A stretch of 11,495 nucleotides of DNA from Candidatus Omnitrophota bacterium (GTDB lineage Bacteria > Omnitrophota > Gorgyraeia > Aquiviventales > Aquiviventaceae). Both the position numbers and the translations under genes were made by a program. The stretch is taken from contig JACQRA010000144.1 in the NCBI GenBank assembly GCA_016206725.1, positions 1-11,495 of the forward strand. Direction: 5' to 3'. The notes under the pieces are model-generated. The model ran no database searches and was not told where the DNA came from. It worked only from the letters and a program-made list of their open reading frames with translations. Below are positions 1-6,502 of this stretch, in pieces (position 1 is the first letter of the stretch; the number at the start of each line of letters is the position of its first letter).

Positions 1-96
1 CTCAAGCGGCTCTGCGAGGCCGGGCTCATCTCCTACGAGACCGCCGTCAGCCGCGCGAAGTTTCCCAAAGACTTCTCCGTGTTGAAACCCTCCTGA
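1..96 (+). CDS. PilT/PilU-type twitching ATPase, C-terminal end only
   Basis: Only the last 31 codons and the TGA stop are in the window. The peptide begins LKRLCEAGLISYETAVSRAK and ends in KDFSVLKPS. This matches the C-terminal tail of PilT/PilU retraction ATPases, which typically reads 'L..L...GLI..E.A...A..P..F' after the ATPase core. Such hexameric ATPases work at the inner-membrane base of type IV pili and drive pilus depolymerisation. None of the catalytic motifs are visible, because they lie upstream of the window. A PilB/GspE-type tail is less likely but cannot be excluded from so short a fragment. Its position shortly upstream of Tad/Flp genes suggests a pilus-related neighbourhood, with the tRNA and a repeat block between them. 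Confidence 0.6.
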   Translation, partial: LKRLCEAGLISYETAVSRAKFPKDFSVLKPS

Positions 97-110
97 AATT
101 ATGTAAGTTA

Positions 111-179
111 GGGGACACAAACCGATAAATGGGGATAAATCGGGGACACAAACAAATTGGCCAATTTGTTTGTGTCCCC
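111..179. repeat. REP-like repeat block with 38-nt perfect palindrome
   Basis: The unit GGGGACACAAAC occurs at 111-122 and again at 142-153. Between the copies lie two GATAAAT direct repeats (124-130, 134-140). From 142 to 179 the sequence is a perfect palindrome with 19-nt arms: GGGGACACAAACAAATTGG, then its reverse complement with no spacer. Such palindromes resemble the short repeats mobilised by REP-associated tyrosine transposases. A sister copy with the same outer 13 bases lies at 2579-2616. The block fills the gap between the upstream stop codon and the tRNA gene. It could form a stable stem in RNA, but there is no T-run to make it a classical terminator. Confidence 0.8.
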
Positions 180-181
180 AA

Positions 182-256
182 GGCCCCATCGTCTAGCCTG
201 GCCTAGGACGCTTGGTTCTCAGCCAAGAAACACCGGTTCGAATCCGGTTGGGGCTG
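182..256 (+). tRNA. tRNA-Glu (anticodon CTC)
   Basis: A full cloverleaf can be folded. The acceptor stem is 182-188 (GGCCCCA) with 249-255 (TGGGGCT, a G-U pair at the end). The D arm starts at 191 (GTCT ... AGGAC). The anticodon stem is CTTGG (211-215) with CCAAG (223-227) around the loop TTCTCAG, giving anticodon CTC at 218-220, which reads GAG. The T arm is ACCGG TTCGAAT CCGGT (232-248). Position 256 (G) is the discriminator base. The 3' CCA is not encoded and would be added after transcription. The D-arm GTCTAG and AGGAC sequences are typical of bacterial tRNA-Glu. A T-run follows at 259-264. Confidence 0.93.
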
Positions 257-322
257 TGTTTTTTATTGACAGGGACGGGAGAAATAAGGCATTGTATAGG
301 GCACACAACCACAGGAGGATAC

Positions 323-607
323 ATGGCATCGCAAGGCTATGGGTTTTTGAAGAAGAGTGCCACGGTCTTCAAGGTGCTGGCGTGGGTCAGTTTGATTTTG
401 CAGGTGGTCGTCGGATTGGTCCTCTTGATCGGCGGCGGGCAGGCGGTTCCGATCGGCGGGGTGGACGTGCCCGCGCGGGCGGTCGGCCTGCTGAATTGTG
501 TGGCTGGCGCGATTTACTTTTTCCTGTGGCTGTTCCTCTCTCATATCGTGCGATTGCTGCTGGACATCCACTGCGGCCTGAACAAAGGCTCGTCGTGCGC
601 GAGTTAG
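323..607 (+). CDS. small two-helix membrane protein, function unknown
   Basis: This is a 94-residue protein. I chose the ATG at 323 because a strong Shine-Dalgarno sequence (AGGAGG, 313-318) ends four bases before it; an upstream in-frame extension would run through the tRNA. A short N-terminal stretch with two lysines (MASQGYGFLKKSATVFK) precedes a hydrophobic segment at about residues 16-37. A glycine-rich loop (about 38-52) and a second hydrophobic segment (about 53-80) follow. The tail holds two cysteines (C84, C92). I recognise no family. The gene ends only 10 bases before the parvulin lipoprotein gene, so the two are probably co-transcribed. That makes a membrane accessory role near the pilus genes possible, but this is context and not proof. 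Confidence 0.75.
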   Translation: MASQGYGFLKKSATVFKVLAWVSLILQVVVGLVLLIGGGQAVPIGGVDVPARAVGLLNCVAGAIYFFLWLFLSHIVRLLLDIHCGLNKGSSCAS

Positions 608-617
608 CGCGCCGTTG

Positions 618-1589
618 ATGATTGCTCCATCGGTGTGGTTGCTCGCCATCGTGGTGCTGACGAGCGGGTGCGAGGGGTTCAACAAGCCTTCGGAACCCGC
701 CACGACGGCGGACCATCCCACGACCCCCTCGCTCCTCGTCCCCGAACAAGAACGCATCGCCATGATTGACCACGTGGCGCTCTCGACGACCGACGTGGAG
801 CTAGCCGTCCAAGAGGTGAAGCGTTTCGTGGCCGCCGCTCAACAGACCTGGCAGCCGCTTCCCGCCACCGATGACCCCAATGCGCTGGACCTTGCGGACG
901 TGATGAACAACCTCATCGACGCGGAGCTGAAAGCGCAAGACGCCAAGGCCCGAGGACTCGATCGCCGGACAGATGTGCAACGGCGGTTGGCGTATCTCCA
1001 GCGGGGATTTTTCGCGCAGGAATGGGATCGGTGGCAGCAGGAGCGCGCCATCCCGAGCGATGAGGAAGCGCATCAGTTTTACGAGCAGAACAAAGCGGGC
1101 TTCGTCGAGGCGGAGCGCATCAAGGTGCGTCAACTGGTGACGGAGAGCTTGGCTGAGGCCGAGACCCTCCGGACTCAAGCGGTGCAGGGCGCGGTGTTTG
1201 CGCAGTTGGCGCGCGAGCACTCCCTCGGCGCGGGCAAAGAACAGGGCGGGGATGTCGGGTGGTTCCTGCGGGCGATCGATGCCGAGCGGATGCGCCTGCT
1301 TGGCGAGCCGATGGATGCGAACGTCTTCTTTCCGCAACTGGAGCCGGTGGCGTTTTCCTTGGAGCTGAATCAGATCAGCCAGCCGGTCAAAGGCCCTGAC
1401 GGGAACTTCTACGTCGTGATCGTGGAAGAACGGCGCGCCTCGCGCCAAAAAGCGGAGCTTGAGGTGCGCGACGCCATCAAGGGTCTGCTGACGCTCCAGA
1501 AGATGCAAGCCGCACTCGATGCGTTGCGTCGCGACGCGGCCTCGAAGCTGCAGACGTTTCCGGAACGACTGTCAACGGTGCAACAATGA
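618..1589 (+). CDS. parvulin-type peptidyl-prolyl isomerase, predicted lipoprotein
   Basis: The protein has 323 residues from the ATG at 618; a TTG at 615 would add one residue. The N terminus is a signal sequence with an LTSGC lipobox, putting the acylated cysteine at residue 18, so the mature protein should be membrane-anchored in the periplasm. A helical chaperone-like segment (about 60-160) precedes a PpiC/parvulin domain (about 165-270). That domain includes the typical 'GGDVGWF' (211-216) and 'F.L....IS.PV.....FYVV' stretches. Compared with ordinary parvulins, about a dozen extra residues (roughly 220-238) separate the GWF motif from the 'LEPVAFSL' stretch. The C-terminal end (275-323) is charged and helical. 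The layout resembles PrsA or SurA-like folding factors. It lies just upstream of cpaB, so it may help fold or insert the secretin or other pilus parts (inference). No good Shine-Dalgarno sequence is visible. Confidence 0.82.
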   Translation: MIAPSVWLLAIVVLTSGCEGFNKPSEPATTADHPTTPSLLVPEQERIAMIDHVALSTTDVELAVQEVKRFVAAAQQTWQPLPATDDPNALDLADVMNNLIDAELKAQDAKARGLDRRTDVQRRLAYLQRGFFAQEWDRWQQERAIPSDEEAHQFYEQNKAGFVEAERIKVRQLVTESLAEAETLRTQAVQGAVFAQLAREHSLGAGKEQGGDVGWFLRAIDAERMRLLGEPMDANVFFPQLEPVAFSLELNQISQPVKGPDGNFYVVIVEERRASRQKAELEVRDAIKGLLTLQKMQAALDALRRDAASKLQTFPERLSTVQQ

Positions 1590-1605
1590 CGCCACATCCC
1601 GTGTC

Positions 1606-1634
1606 GGTGTCAGACCCCTTCGGTCTCTGACACC
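1606..1634. repeat. REP-like inverted repeat abutting the cpaB start codon
   Basis: GGTGTCAGACC (1606-1616) pairs with GGTCTCTGACACC (1622-1634) over a five-base loop, with a two-base bulge. The right arm ends one base before the cpaB ATG, leaving no room for a Shine-Dalgarno sequence. It differs in sequence from the GGGGACACAAAC palindromes at 142 and 2579, so it represents a second repeat family. There is no T-run, which argues against an intrinsic terminator. Confidence 0.7.
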
Positions 1635-2546
1635 ATGGCCCCTGCTCCGGATCAACTTCGACGCACGCTGCCGTTCATCATCGCCGTCGTGACGGGACTG
1701 ACCGCCGCCGTCCTCAACTGGAACTTTTTGACGAAGCAGCGGCGGGCGTTGGAGGCGGAGCGTCAGCGGTTGTTGGCCGACTTCCGGGCGCCTGTGGAGG
1801 TGGTGGTGGCGGCGAGGGATTTGGCTCCTGAGGTGACACTGGAGGCGTCTCACTTCGCTCCGGCGGTGATTCCTGAAAAATTTGTCCAGCCGTATGCGGC
1901 GCGCGCCCCGGAGGAAATCATCGGCCTGGTCACGCAAGCCCCCATCGCGGAAGGCGAGCAGATTTTGCGCAATAAACTCCGGCGTCCTGATGAAGCCCCG
2001 TTGGGCTCGCGTCTCTCGACGGTGACGCCGAAGGGCAAGCGGGCGGTGACCATTGCGGTGGATACGCTCACCGGGGTGGGGAAGTTTGTCCGGCCGGGCG
2101 ATCTGGTGGATGTGTTATGGACGTTGCAACTGCCGGGCCCGGGCGAGGGCATGCAGCCGGTGACGCTGACGTTGTTTCAGGACGTGCCCGTGTTGGCCGT
2201 CGGCGGGGAAACACTCGTCGGAGGAGGGCAAGCCCCAGCGGCCGGCGGAGAGGGCGCCTCGGAGGCCGGGGCGGGAGCGGTCTCCGGGCAATTCACCGTG
2301 ACGATGGCGCTCGATCCTCAAGAGACCTCGTTTTTGCTGTTTGCGCGCGAGCAGGGCGGCATTCAATTGAGCCTGCGCCCTCGATCAGAGACCGGCACGC
2401 GAGTCTCCGTCGTCCCCGCCAACATCGGCACGTTGCTGGAACAACAACTGGGCATCTCCGCCCAGGGACCTCCGCCGCCGCGTCAGGTTGAGGTGTACAA
2501 AGGACTCGAGAAAGGTGTGGTGGAAGTGACGGAGAGCTCACGCTGA
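1635..2546 (+). CDS. cpaB: CpaB/RcpC-type Flp pilus assembly protein
   Basis: The protein has 303 residues. A single N-terminal transmembrane helix (about 11-32) anchors it in the inner membrane, followed by a short helical stretch rich in R, E and Q. A SAF domain covers about 54-117 ('VEVVVAARDLAPEVTLEASH' onward to 'IAEGEQILRNKL'). An RcpC/CpaB C-terminal domain (about 133-262) starts at 'GKRAVTIAVDTLTGVGKFVR'. A glycine/alanine-rich insert at about 192-217 separates parts of that domain. CpaB/RcpC proteins are periplasmic parts of the Tad/Flp pilus machine and are thought to act with the secretin. The next gene is the secretin, starting four bases after the stop, which supports the call. 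The start codon has no Shine-Dalgarno sequence because an inverted repeat touches it. I kept this ATG since later starts would remove the membrane helix. Confidence 0.9.
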   Translation: MAPAPDQLRRTLPFIIAVVTGLTAAVLNWNFLTKQRRALEAERQRLLADFRAPVEVVVAARDLAPEVTLEASHFAPAVIPEKFVQPYAARAPEEIIGLVTQAPIAEGEQILRNKLRRPDEAPLGSRLSTVTPKGKRAVTIAVDTLTGVGKFVRPGDLVDVLWTLQLPGPGEGMQPVTLTLFQDVPVLAVGGETLVGGGQAPAAGGEGASEAGAGAVSGQFTVTMALDPQETSFLLFAREQGGIQLSLRPRSETGTRVSVVPANIGTLLEQQLGISAQGPPPPRQVEVYKGLEKGVVEVTESSR

Positions 2547-2550
2547 GACG

Positions 2551-4263
2551 ATGACGGAAAATCGGGGACGCGAAAATCGGGGACACAAACACATTTCCAA
2601 ATGTGTTTGTGTCCCCTATCTTGTGCTGTGTGTTGCGGTGTCCTCTGTGGTGTGTGCCGCAGAGGCGGAGAAGAAAACTGCCGCTGTCCCGATGGGAGCT
2701 CCCTCGAAGCCGCCCGCTCAAGCGCCCTCGGCGATCCGGTTGGAGCGCGGAGCCATTCATCCCTTCAGCGTGAAAGGGGTGCAACGCATCGCGGTAGGCG
2801 ATCCAGCCATCGCCGATGTCACCGTGCTCTCTCCCGCCGATGTGTTGATTCAAGCCAAGGCCCCCGGCACGACGAATCTCCTGGTCTGGGATGAGCGGGG
2901 TCAAACGACGGTCAACCTCGAAGTCTTGGAGCGGGCCAGCGAGGCGCCGGAGCTGGTGGCTCAGCAGTTGCGGAATTTGATTGGCGCGCTGAATCTCACG
3001 AAGGTGACGGTGAGGCAAGAGAGCACCAAACTGTTTCTCGTCGGCGAGGTGGACCGGCAAGATGAGCTCGATCGGCTTGAGCAAATGCTCTCGGCCTTCG
3101 AGGGTGTGACGAATCTCGTCAGGCTGTCTTCCGCGGCGGCGGATCAGATCTTGCCGACTGATCTCGTGCGGTTGGACGTCCAAATCATCGAGATCAGCTC
3201 CAAGGACCTGGAAAAGCTCGGCGTCAAGTGGTCGGAATCCGCCAAGTTGACCGAGCCGGAAGCGACGGATCAAACCTTCGACAAAGCCATCACGCGCTTC
3301 GGCACCTCCCTGACGCGGGCCAGTCTCAGTGCCACGCTCAATGCGCTGGTGACGCGCAACCGCGCGCGGACGCTCGCCGAGCCGAAGTTGGTGACGACCA
3401 GCGGGAAGGAAGCCTCTTCCTTCGTGGGGGTGGAGGTGCCGATCATCACGGCGACGTCGTTTGGGACGGACACCTCGACGGTGAGCGCGAGCATCGAGTT
3501 TCGCGAGACGGGGGTGTTGTTGAAGATGACCCCGCATGTCAAGAAGCGTGAGGAGGAGCCGACCCAGATCACCACCGTGGTGACGGCGGAGCTGTCCGAT
3601 ATTGATAGCTCGGTGGCGTTGAGCGTGCCGGTCGGCTCCCAGACGGCGACGGTGCCGGGCTTTAAAGTGCGCAAGGCCAACACGGAAGTGACGACCCTCT
3701 CCGGCGAATCCATCGTGATCGCCGGCCTGCTGCGGTTTGACGATACCGAGAACGTGGATCAGGTGCCGGCCTTTGGCAGCCTGCCGGTCCTCGGCCGACT
3801 GTTCCGTTCGCCGGAGATGAAATACGAGCGGCGGGAGATCGTCATCGTGGTGACGCCCCAAGTCGTCGGAGAAGAAGCGGCTGGGCTCCCTCAGGTCGCG
3901 GAAGAGCCGGCGCAGCGCAGCGAGCACCTGGAGGAAGCGATGGACGTCGCCCAGGTGGCGGTGCGCCCGTCGGTGTCCGATCCGGTGTTGCGCTACGCGG
4001 CGATGATTCAGGAGCGCATCGCGAAGGCCATTGAGTATCCTGAGTTGGAGCGCACGACGGCCAGCACGCAATTGAAGCTCAAGGTCCACCTCTTTCGAGA
4101 CGGAACGCTGGGACGTGCGCTCGTCTCGGAGTCCTCCGGTGTGGATGCCTTCGATGCCGCGGCCATTCGGGCGGCCGAGGCGCGATCCCCCTACCCGGAG
4201 TTTCCCGCCGACATCCCCCAAGAAGACCTCTGGCTCGAACTCCCCATCGTCTTCAAACCCTAA
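2551..4263 (+). CDS. cpaC: CpaC/RcpA-type Flp pilus secretin with C-terminal TonB-like domain
   Basis: The protein has 570 residues. The signal peptide has a basic start (to about K17) and a hydrophobic core (about 18-36), with likely cleavage after VCA. A pilus-assembly N-terminal domain spans about 61-128 ('GVQRIAVGDPAIADVTVLSP'). A BON-like segment follows (about 150-192), then the secretin core (about 203-440). The core includes 'RTLAEPKLVTTSGKEASSFV', 'GVLLKMTPHV' and 'VPAFGSLPVLGRLFRS'. Secretins form the outer-membrane ring through which the pilus passes. The unusual part is residues 478-569, which read like a TonB C-terminal domain ('IEYPELER', 'RDGTLGRALVSESSGVDAFD', 'WLELPIVF'). The gene starts four bases after cpaB, and its first 22 codons run through a REP-like palindrome, so the native start may have been replaced. 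No strong Shine-Dalgarno sequence is seen. Confidence 0.9.
   Translation: MTENRGRENRGHKHISKCVCVPYLVLCVAVSSVVCAAEAEKKTAAVPMGAPSKPPAQAPSAIRLERGAIHPFSVKGVQRIAVGDPAIADVTVLSPADVLIQAKAPGTTNLLVWDERGQTTVNLEVLERASEAPELVAQQLRNLIGALNLTKVTVRQESTKLFLVGEVDRQDELDRLEQMLSAFEGVTNLVRLSSAAADQILPTDLVRLDVQIIEISSKDLEKLGVKWSESAKLTEPEATDQTFDKAITRFGTSLTRASLSATLNALVTRNRARTLAEPKLVTTSGKEASSFVGVEVPIITATSFGTDTSTVSASIEFRETGVLLKMTPHVKKREEEPTQITTVVTAELSDIDSSVALSVPVGSQTATVPGFKVRKANTEVTTLSGESIVIAGLLRFDDTENVDQVPAFGSLPVLGRLFRSPEMKYERREIVIVVTPQVVGEEAAGLPQVAEEPAQRSEHLEEAMDVAQVAVRPSVSDPVLRYAAMIQERIAKAIEYPELERTTASTQLKLKVHLFRDGTLGRALVSESSGVDAFDAAAIRAAEARSPYPEFPADIPQEDLWLELPIVFKP
2579..2616. repeat. REP-like palindrome inside the cpaC signal-peptide codons
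   Basis: GGGGACACAAACACATTT (2579-2596), a CC spacer, then the exact reverse complement (2599-2616). The outer 13 bases equal those of the palindrome at 142-179. As at that locus, a partial upstream copy precedes it: AATCGGGGAC occurs at 2560-2569 and again at 2575-2584. The palindrome is read in frame as secretin residues 10-22. Confidence 0.85.
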
Positions 4264-4283
4264 TTCATTCCCCATTCCGCACT

Positions 4284-4300
4284 CCGAATTCCGCATTCGG
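4284..4300. repeat. short inverted repeat between cpaC and cpaE-cpaF
   Basis: CCGAAT (4284-4289) and ATTCGG (4295-4300) flank a five-base loop. The surrounding 4266-4300 stretch repeats ATTCC-type words (ATTCCCC, ATTCCGC, AATTCCGC), giving it a low-complexity, repeat-like look. There is no following T-run, so it is not a convincing terminator. Confidence 0.4.
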
Positions 4301-4304
4301 GATG

Positions 4305-4313
4305 TGGTATACT
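4305..4313 (+). promoter_or_regulatory. extended -10 promoter candidate for cpaE-cpaF
   Basis: TGGTATACT (4305-4313) is a TGn extended -10 with the hexamer TATACT. The expected -35 position (about 4285-4290) is poor and overlaps the inverted repeat, but extended -10 promoters tolerate this. Transcription would start near 4320, about 38 bases before the ATG at 4358. That leader holds a small GAGCG/CGCTC hairpin (4335-4350) and no clear Shine-Dalgarno sequence. Confidence 0.45.
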
Positions 4314-4357
4314 TCCAATAAAGGTCACATAAGAGAGCGTAACGTCGCTCACCTCCC

Positions 4358-6424
4358 ATGCCTGAAACGACTGAGAAAAAGGCTACGTCTGAACCGCCAG
4401 GGAAGACGGCTCGTATCATCAGCGTCTTCGGCCCGAAGGGCGGGGTGGGGACCAGCGTCATCGCGACGAACCTGGCCACCACCTTTCGCGTCCATTTGAA
4501 CAGCTCCACCGCGCTCATCGATCTCTCGATCTCACAAACCGCTCCCACGCTGCTGGGGAAGACCGACGTGCATTGCCTGGCCGAGGAGGTGAGTCGGCAG
4601 GCCCTGCCGGCGCTGATTGAGGCGCGCCGAGGAGCCTTCGCCTTTGTGGTGATTGATGCCGGCTCCATCCTGACGGAGACGGTGGTCGCTGCGTTTGAAC
4701 GCTCCAACCTGATTCTCCTCGTTACCACCCCCGATGTCGTCTCGATCCGCCAGGCGAACTACGTGATCGAGCTGTTGGATCGCATGCAATTTCCCCTGCG
4801 GATGGTGCGGGTGGTCATCAACCGGGCGGAGAGTCACGGCAATCTGCGCTCGCGCGACGTGAAGGCCCACGTGCCGGTTCCGGTCGTCGCGGAAATTCCC
4901 TCGGATGGGCGGGTGGTGGGCTTTTCGGTCAACCAGGGCATGCCGGTCGTCCTCTCGCCTGAGAGCAGCCGCGTGAAAGACCTGCTCAGACGGTTGGCAA
5001 GAACCCTCATCGAAACCCCGCGGCTCTTCGTCGAGCAATGTGTCATTGACCGCTCGACCGTGACGTTGCCGACGAGGCAGGCGGTCCATTCGGCGATCGG
5101 CCCGTCGAACGATTCCTCCTCAGGCCTCGCGGTGGACAGCCCGCTGGCCGTCTTGAAGCGGAAAGTCCACACCGGCTTGATCGAGCACTTCGATTTGAAA
5201 CGATTGGATCTGAAGACCTTTCACGATCCGAACGCGCTGCGGCAGTTGCGCGAGCGGGCCGAGAAGGTGGCGCTGGATTTGATCCTGCGAGAAGGCGGGA
5301 TGATCGCCGAGGCGGAGTCCCGTCAACAACTGGTGAAGGAGATCGTGGATGAAACCCTCGGCTTCGGGCCGTTGGAAGACCTGTTGGCCGACGGCGAGGT
5401 GTCGGATGTGCTGGTCAACGGCAAAGACATGATCTACGTCGAGAAGCACGGCAAGCTCTCCCTGACGGAGAAACGCTTCACGTCAAACGAGCAACTGCTC
5501 ACCGTCATCGAGCGCATCATCGCGCCGCTGGGCCGACGCATTGATGAGTCCACGCCGATGGTGGATGCGCGGCTGCCCGACGGCTCGCGCGTCAATGCGA
5601 TCATCGCCCCGCTGTCTCTGAAAGGGCCGATCCTCTCCATTCGGAAATTCAGCCGCGAACGCTACACCATCGACGATTTGATTCGGTTTGGCACCCTCGA
5701 TCGTCGGATGGCGGACTTTTTGGGGATGTGCGTGCGTGGCCGCAAGAATATCATCGTCTCGGGTGGCACCGGCTCGGGCAAGACGACGTTTCTCAACGTC
5801 CTCTCGTCGTTCATCCCGAGCGGCGAGCGGATCGTGACCATCGAAGACGCTGCCGAGTTACGGCTGCACCAGGAGCACTGGGTGGCGCTCGAGGCCCGCC
5901 CCCCCAACGTTGAAGGACGCGGGTCCATCTCCATCCGGCAGCTCTTCCACAACGCGCTGCGGATGCGGCCCGACCGCATCGTCATCGGCGAGTGCCGCGG
6001 GGATGAGACGCTGGACATGCTCCAGGCGATGAATACGGGGCACGACGGGTCGCTGACCACCCTGCACGCCAACTCGCCGCAGGATGTCATCACGCGGCTC
6101 GACTCGCTGGTGTTGATGAGCAACGTGGATCTGCCGGCGCGGGCGATCCGCGAGCAGATCGCCTCGGCCATTCACCTGATCGTGCACACGGCGCGGCTCT
6201 CCGATGGCTCGCGCAAAGTCACCCACATCACGGAGCTGAGCGGCATGGACGATCGCGCGGACGTTCGCTTCCAGGACCTCTTCGTCTTTCGCCAGAGCGG
6301 GGTGGGGGCCGACGAGGAGGTGCAGGGCGCCTTTCAACCGACGGGTGTGCTGCCGACGTTTCTCGAACAGATGCGCACCTTCGGCATCGCCGTCGACAAA
6401 GCCATGTTCGATAAGACCAGCTAA
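4358..6424 (+). CDS. CpaE/TadZ-CpaF/TadA fusion: pilus localisation ATPase joined to secretion ATPase
   Basis: The protein has 688 residues and two modules. Residues about 17-240 form a MinD/ParA-like fold with a degenerate Walker A, KGGVGTS (27-33), in which the usual second lysine is T; this is typical of CpaE/TadZ. 'VVIDAGS' (97-103) is the second motif. There is no N-terminal receiver-like domain, unlike many CpaE proteins. After a linker, residues about 262-688 are a complete CpaF/TadA hexameric ATPase. It has the N-terminal 'LKRKVHTGLIEHFDLKRLD' helix region, Walker A GGTGSGKTT (469-477), an Asp-box region 'RIVTIEDAAEL' (491-501), Walker B 'RIVIGE' (540-545) and a His box 'TTLHANSP' (567-574). 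CpaF powers Flp pilus assembly or secretion at the inner membrane, and CpaE positions the machine. The two are normally separate neighbouring genes. The reading frame is continuous through the junction, so the fusion is visible in the sequence, although a sequencing error removing a stop cannot be excluded. Confidence 0.9.
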   Translation: MPETTEKKATSEPPGKTARIISVFGPKGGVGTSVIATNLATTFRVHLNSSTALIDLSISQTAPTLLGKTDVHCLAEEVSRQALPALIEARRGAFAFVVIDAGSILTETVVAAFERSNLILLVTTPDVVSIRQANYVIELLDRMQFPLRMVRVVINRAESHGNLRSRDVKAHVPVPVVAEIPSDGRVVGFSVNQGMPVVLSPESSRVKDLLRRLARTLIETPRLFVEQCVIDRSTVTLPTRQAVHSAIGPSNDSSSGLAVDSPLAVLKRKVHTGLIEHFDLKRLDLKTFHDPNALRQLRERAEKVALDLILREGGMIAEAESRQQLVKEIVDETLGFGPLEDLLADGEVSDVLVNGKDMIYVEKHGKLSLTEKRFTSNEQLLTVIERIIAPLGRRIDESTPMVDARLPDGSRVNAIIAPLSLKGPILSIRKFSRERYTIDDLIRFGTLDRRMADFLGMCVRGRKNIIVSGGTGSGKTTFLNVLSSFIPSGERIVTIEDAAELRLHQEHWVALEARPPNVEGRGSISIRQLFHNALRMRPDRIVIGECRGDETLDMLQAMNTGHDGSLTTLHANSPQDVITRLDSLVLMSNVDLPARAIREQIASAIHLIVHTARLSDGSRKVTHITELSGMDDRADVRFQDLFVFRQSGVGADEEVQGAFQPTGVLPTFLEQMRTFGIAVDKAMFDKTS

Positions 6425-6443
6425 CAGCTGGAAGCGTCCCACC

Positions 6444-6469
6444 TGGGGTCTAGTCTTGACATTTGACAT
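6444..6469 (+). repeat. left inverted repeat of the RAYT unit
   Basis: TGGGGTCTAGTCTTGACATT continues to GACAT at 6469. It matches the reverse complement of 7427-7452 with one mismatch (T at 6451). It carries two TTGACA hexamers (6456-6461, 6463-6468). The second has TAGGCT (6486-6491) 17 bases downstream and could act as a weak promoter for the transposase. Confidence 0.8.
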
Positions 6470-6502
6470 CTTGCCTCTTCTCTGATAGGCTTCGGCATTG
6501 CG

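Noticed and set aside
111..179. CRISPR array
   Set aside because: Only two repeat copies with one short spacer, and the unit is palindromic and recurs singly elsewhere; no cas genes are present.
182..256. tRNA-Glu as an integration (att) site
   Set aside because: No second copy of the tRNA 3' end and no integrase gene are in the window.
266..300. TTGACA (266-271) as a promoter for the small membrane protein
   Set aside because: No acceptable -10 hexamer lies 16-18 bases downstream; the TTGTAT at 292-297 needs a 20-base spacer.
157..618. Open frame of 153 codons on the plus strand
   Set aside because: It starts in the palindrome, runs through the tRNA gene and overlaps the small membrane protein in another frame. 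It has no ribosome binding site and an R/G-rich composition.
2293..4728. Long open frame of 811 codons on the minus strand
   Set aside because: It lies wholly opposite cpaB, cpaC and cpaE-cpaF, is rich in R, H and G as expected of an antisense frame in GC-rich coding DNA, and shows no recognisable domain.
6417..6431. CCAGCT/AGCTGG hairpin across the cpaE-cpaF stop codon as a terminator
   Set aside because: The stem is only six pairs with a three-base loop and no T-run follows.
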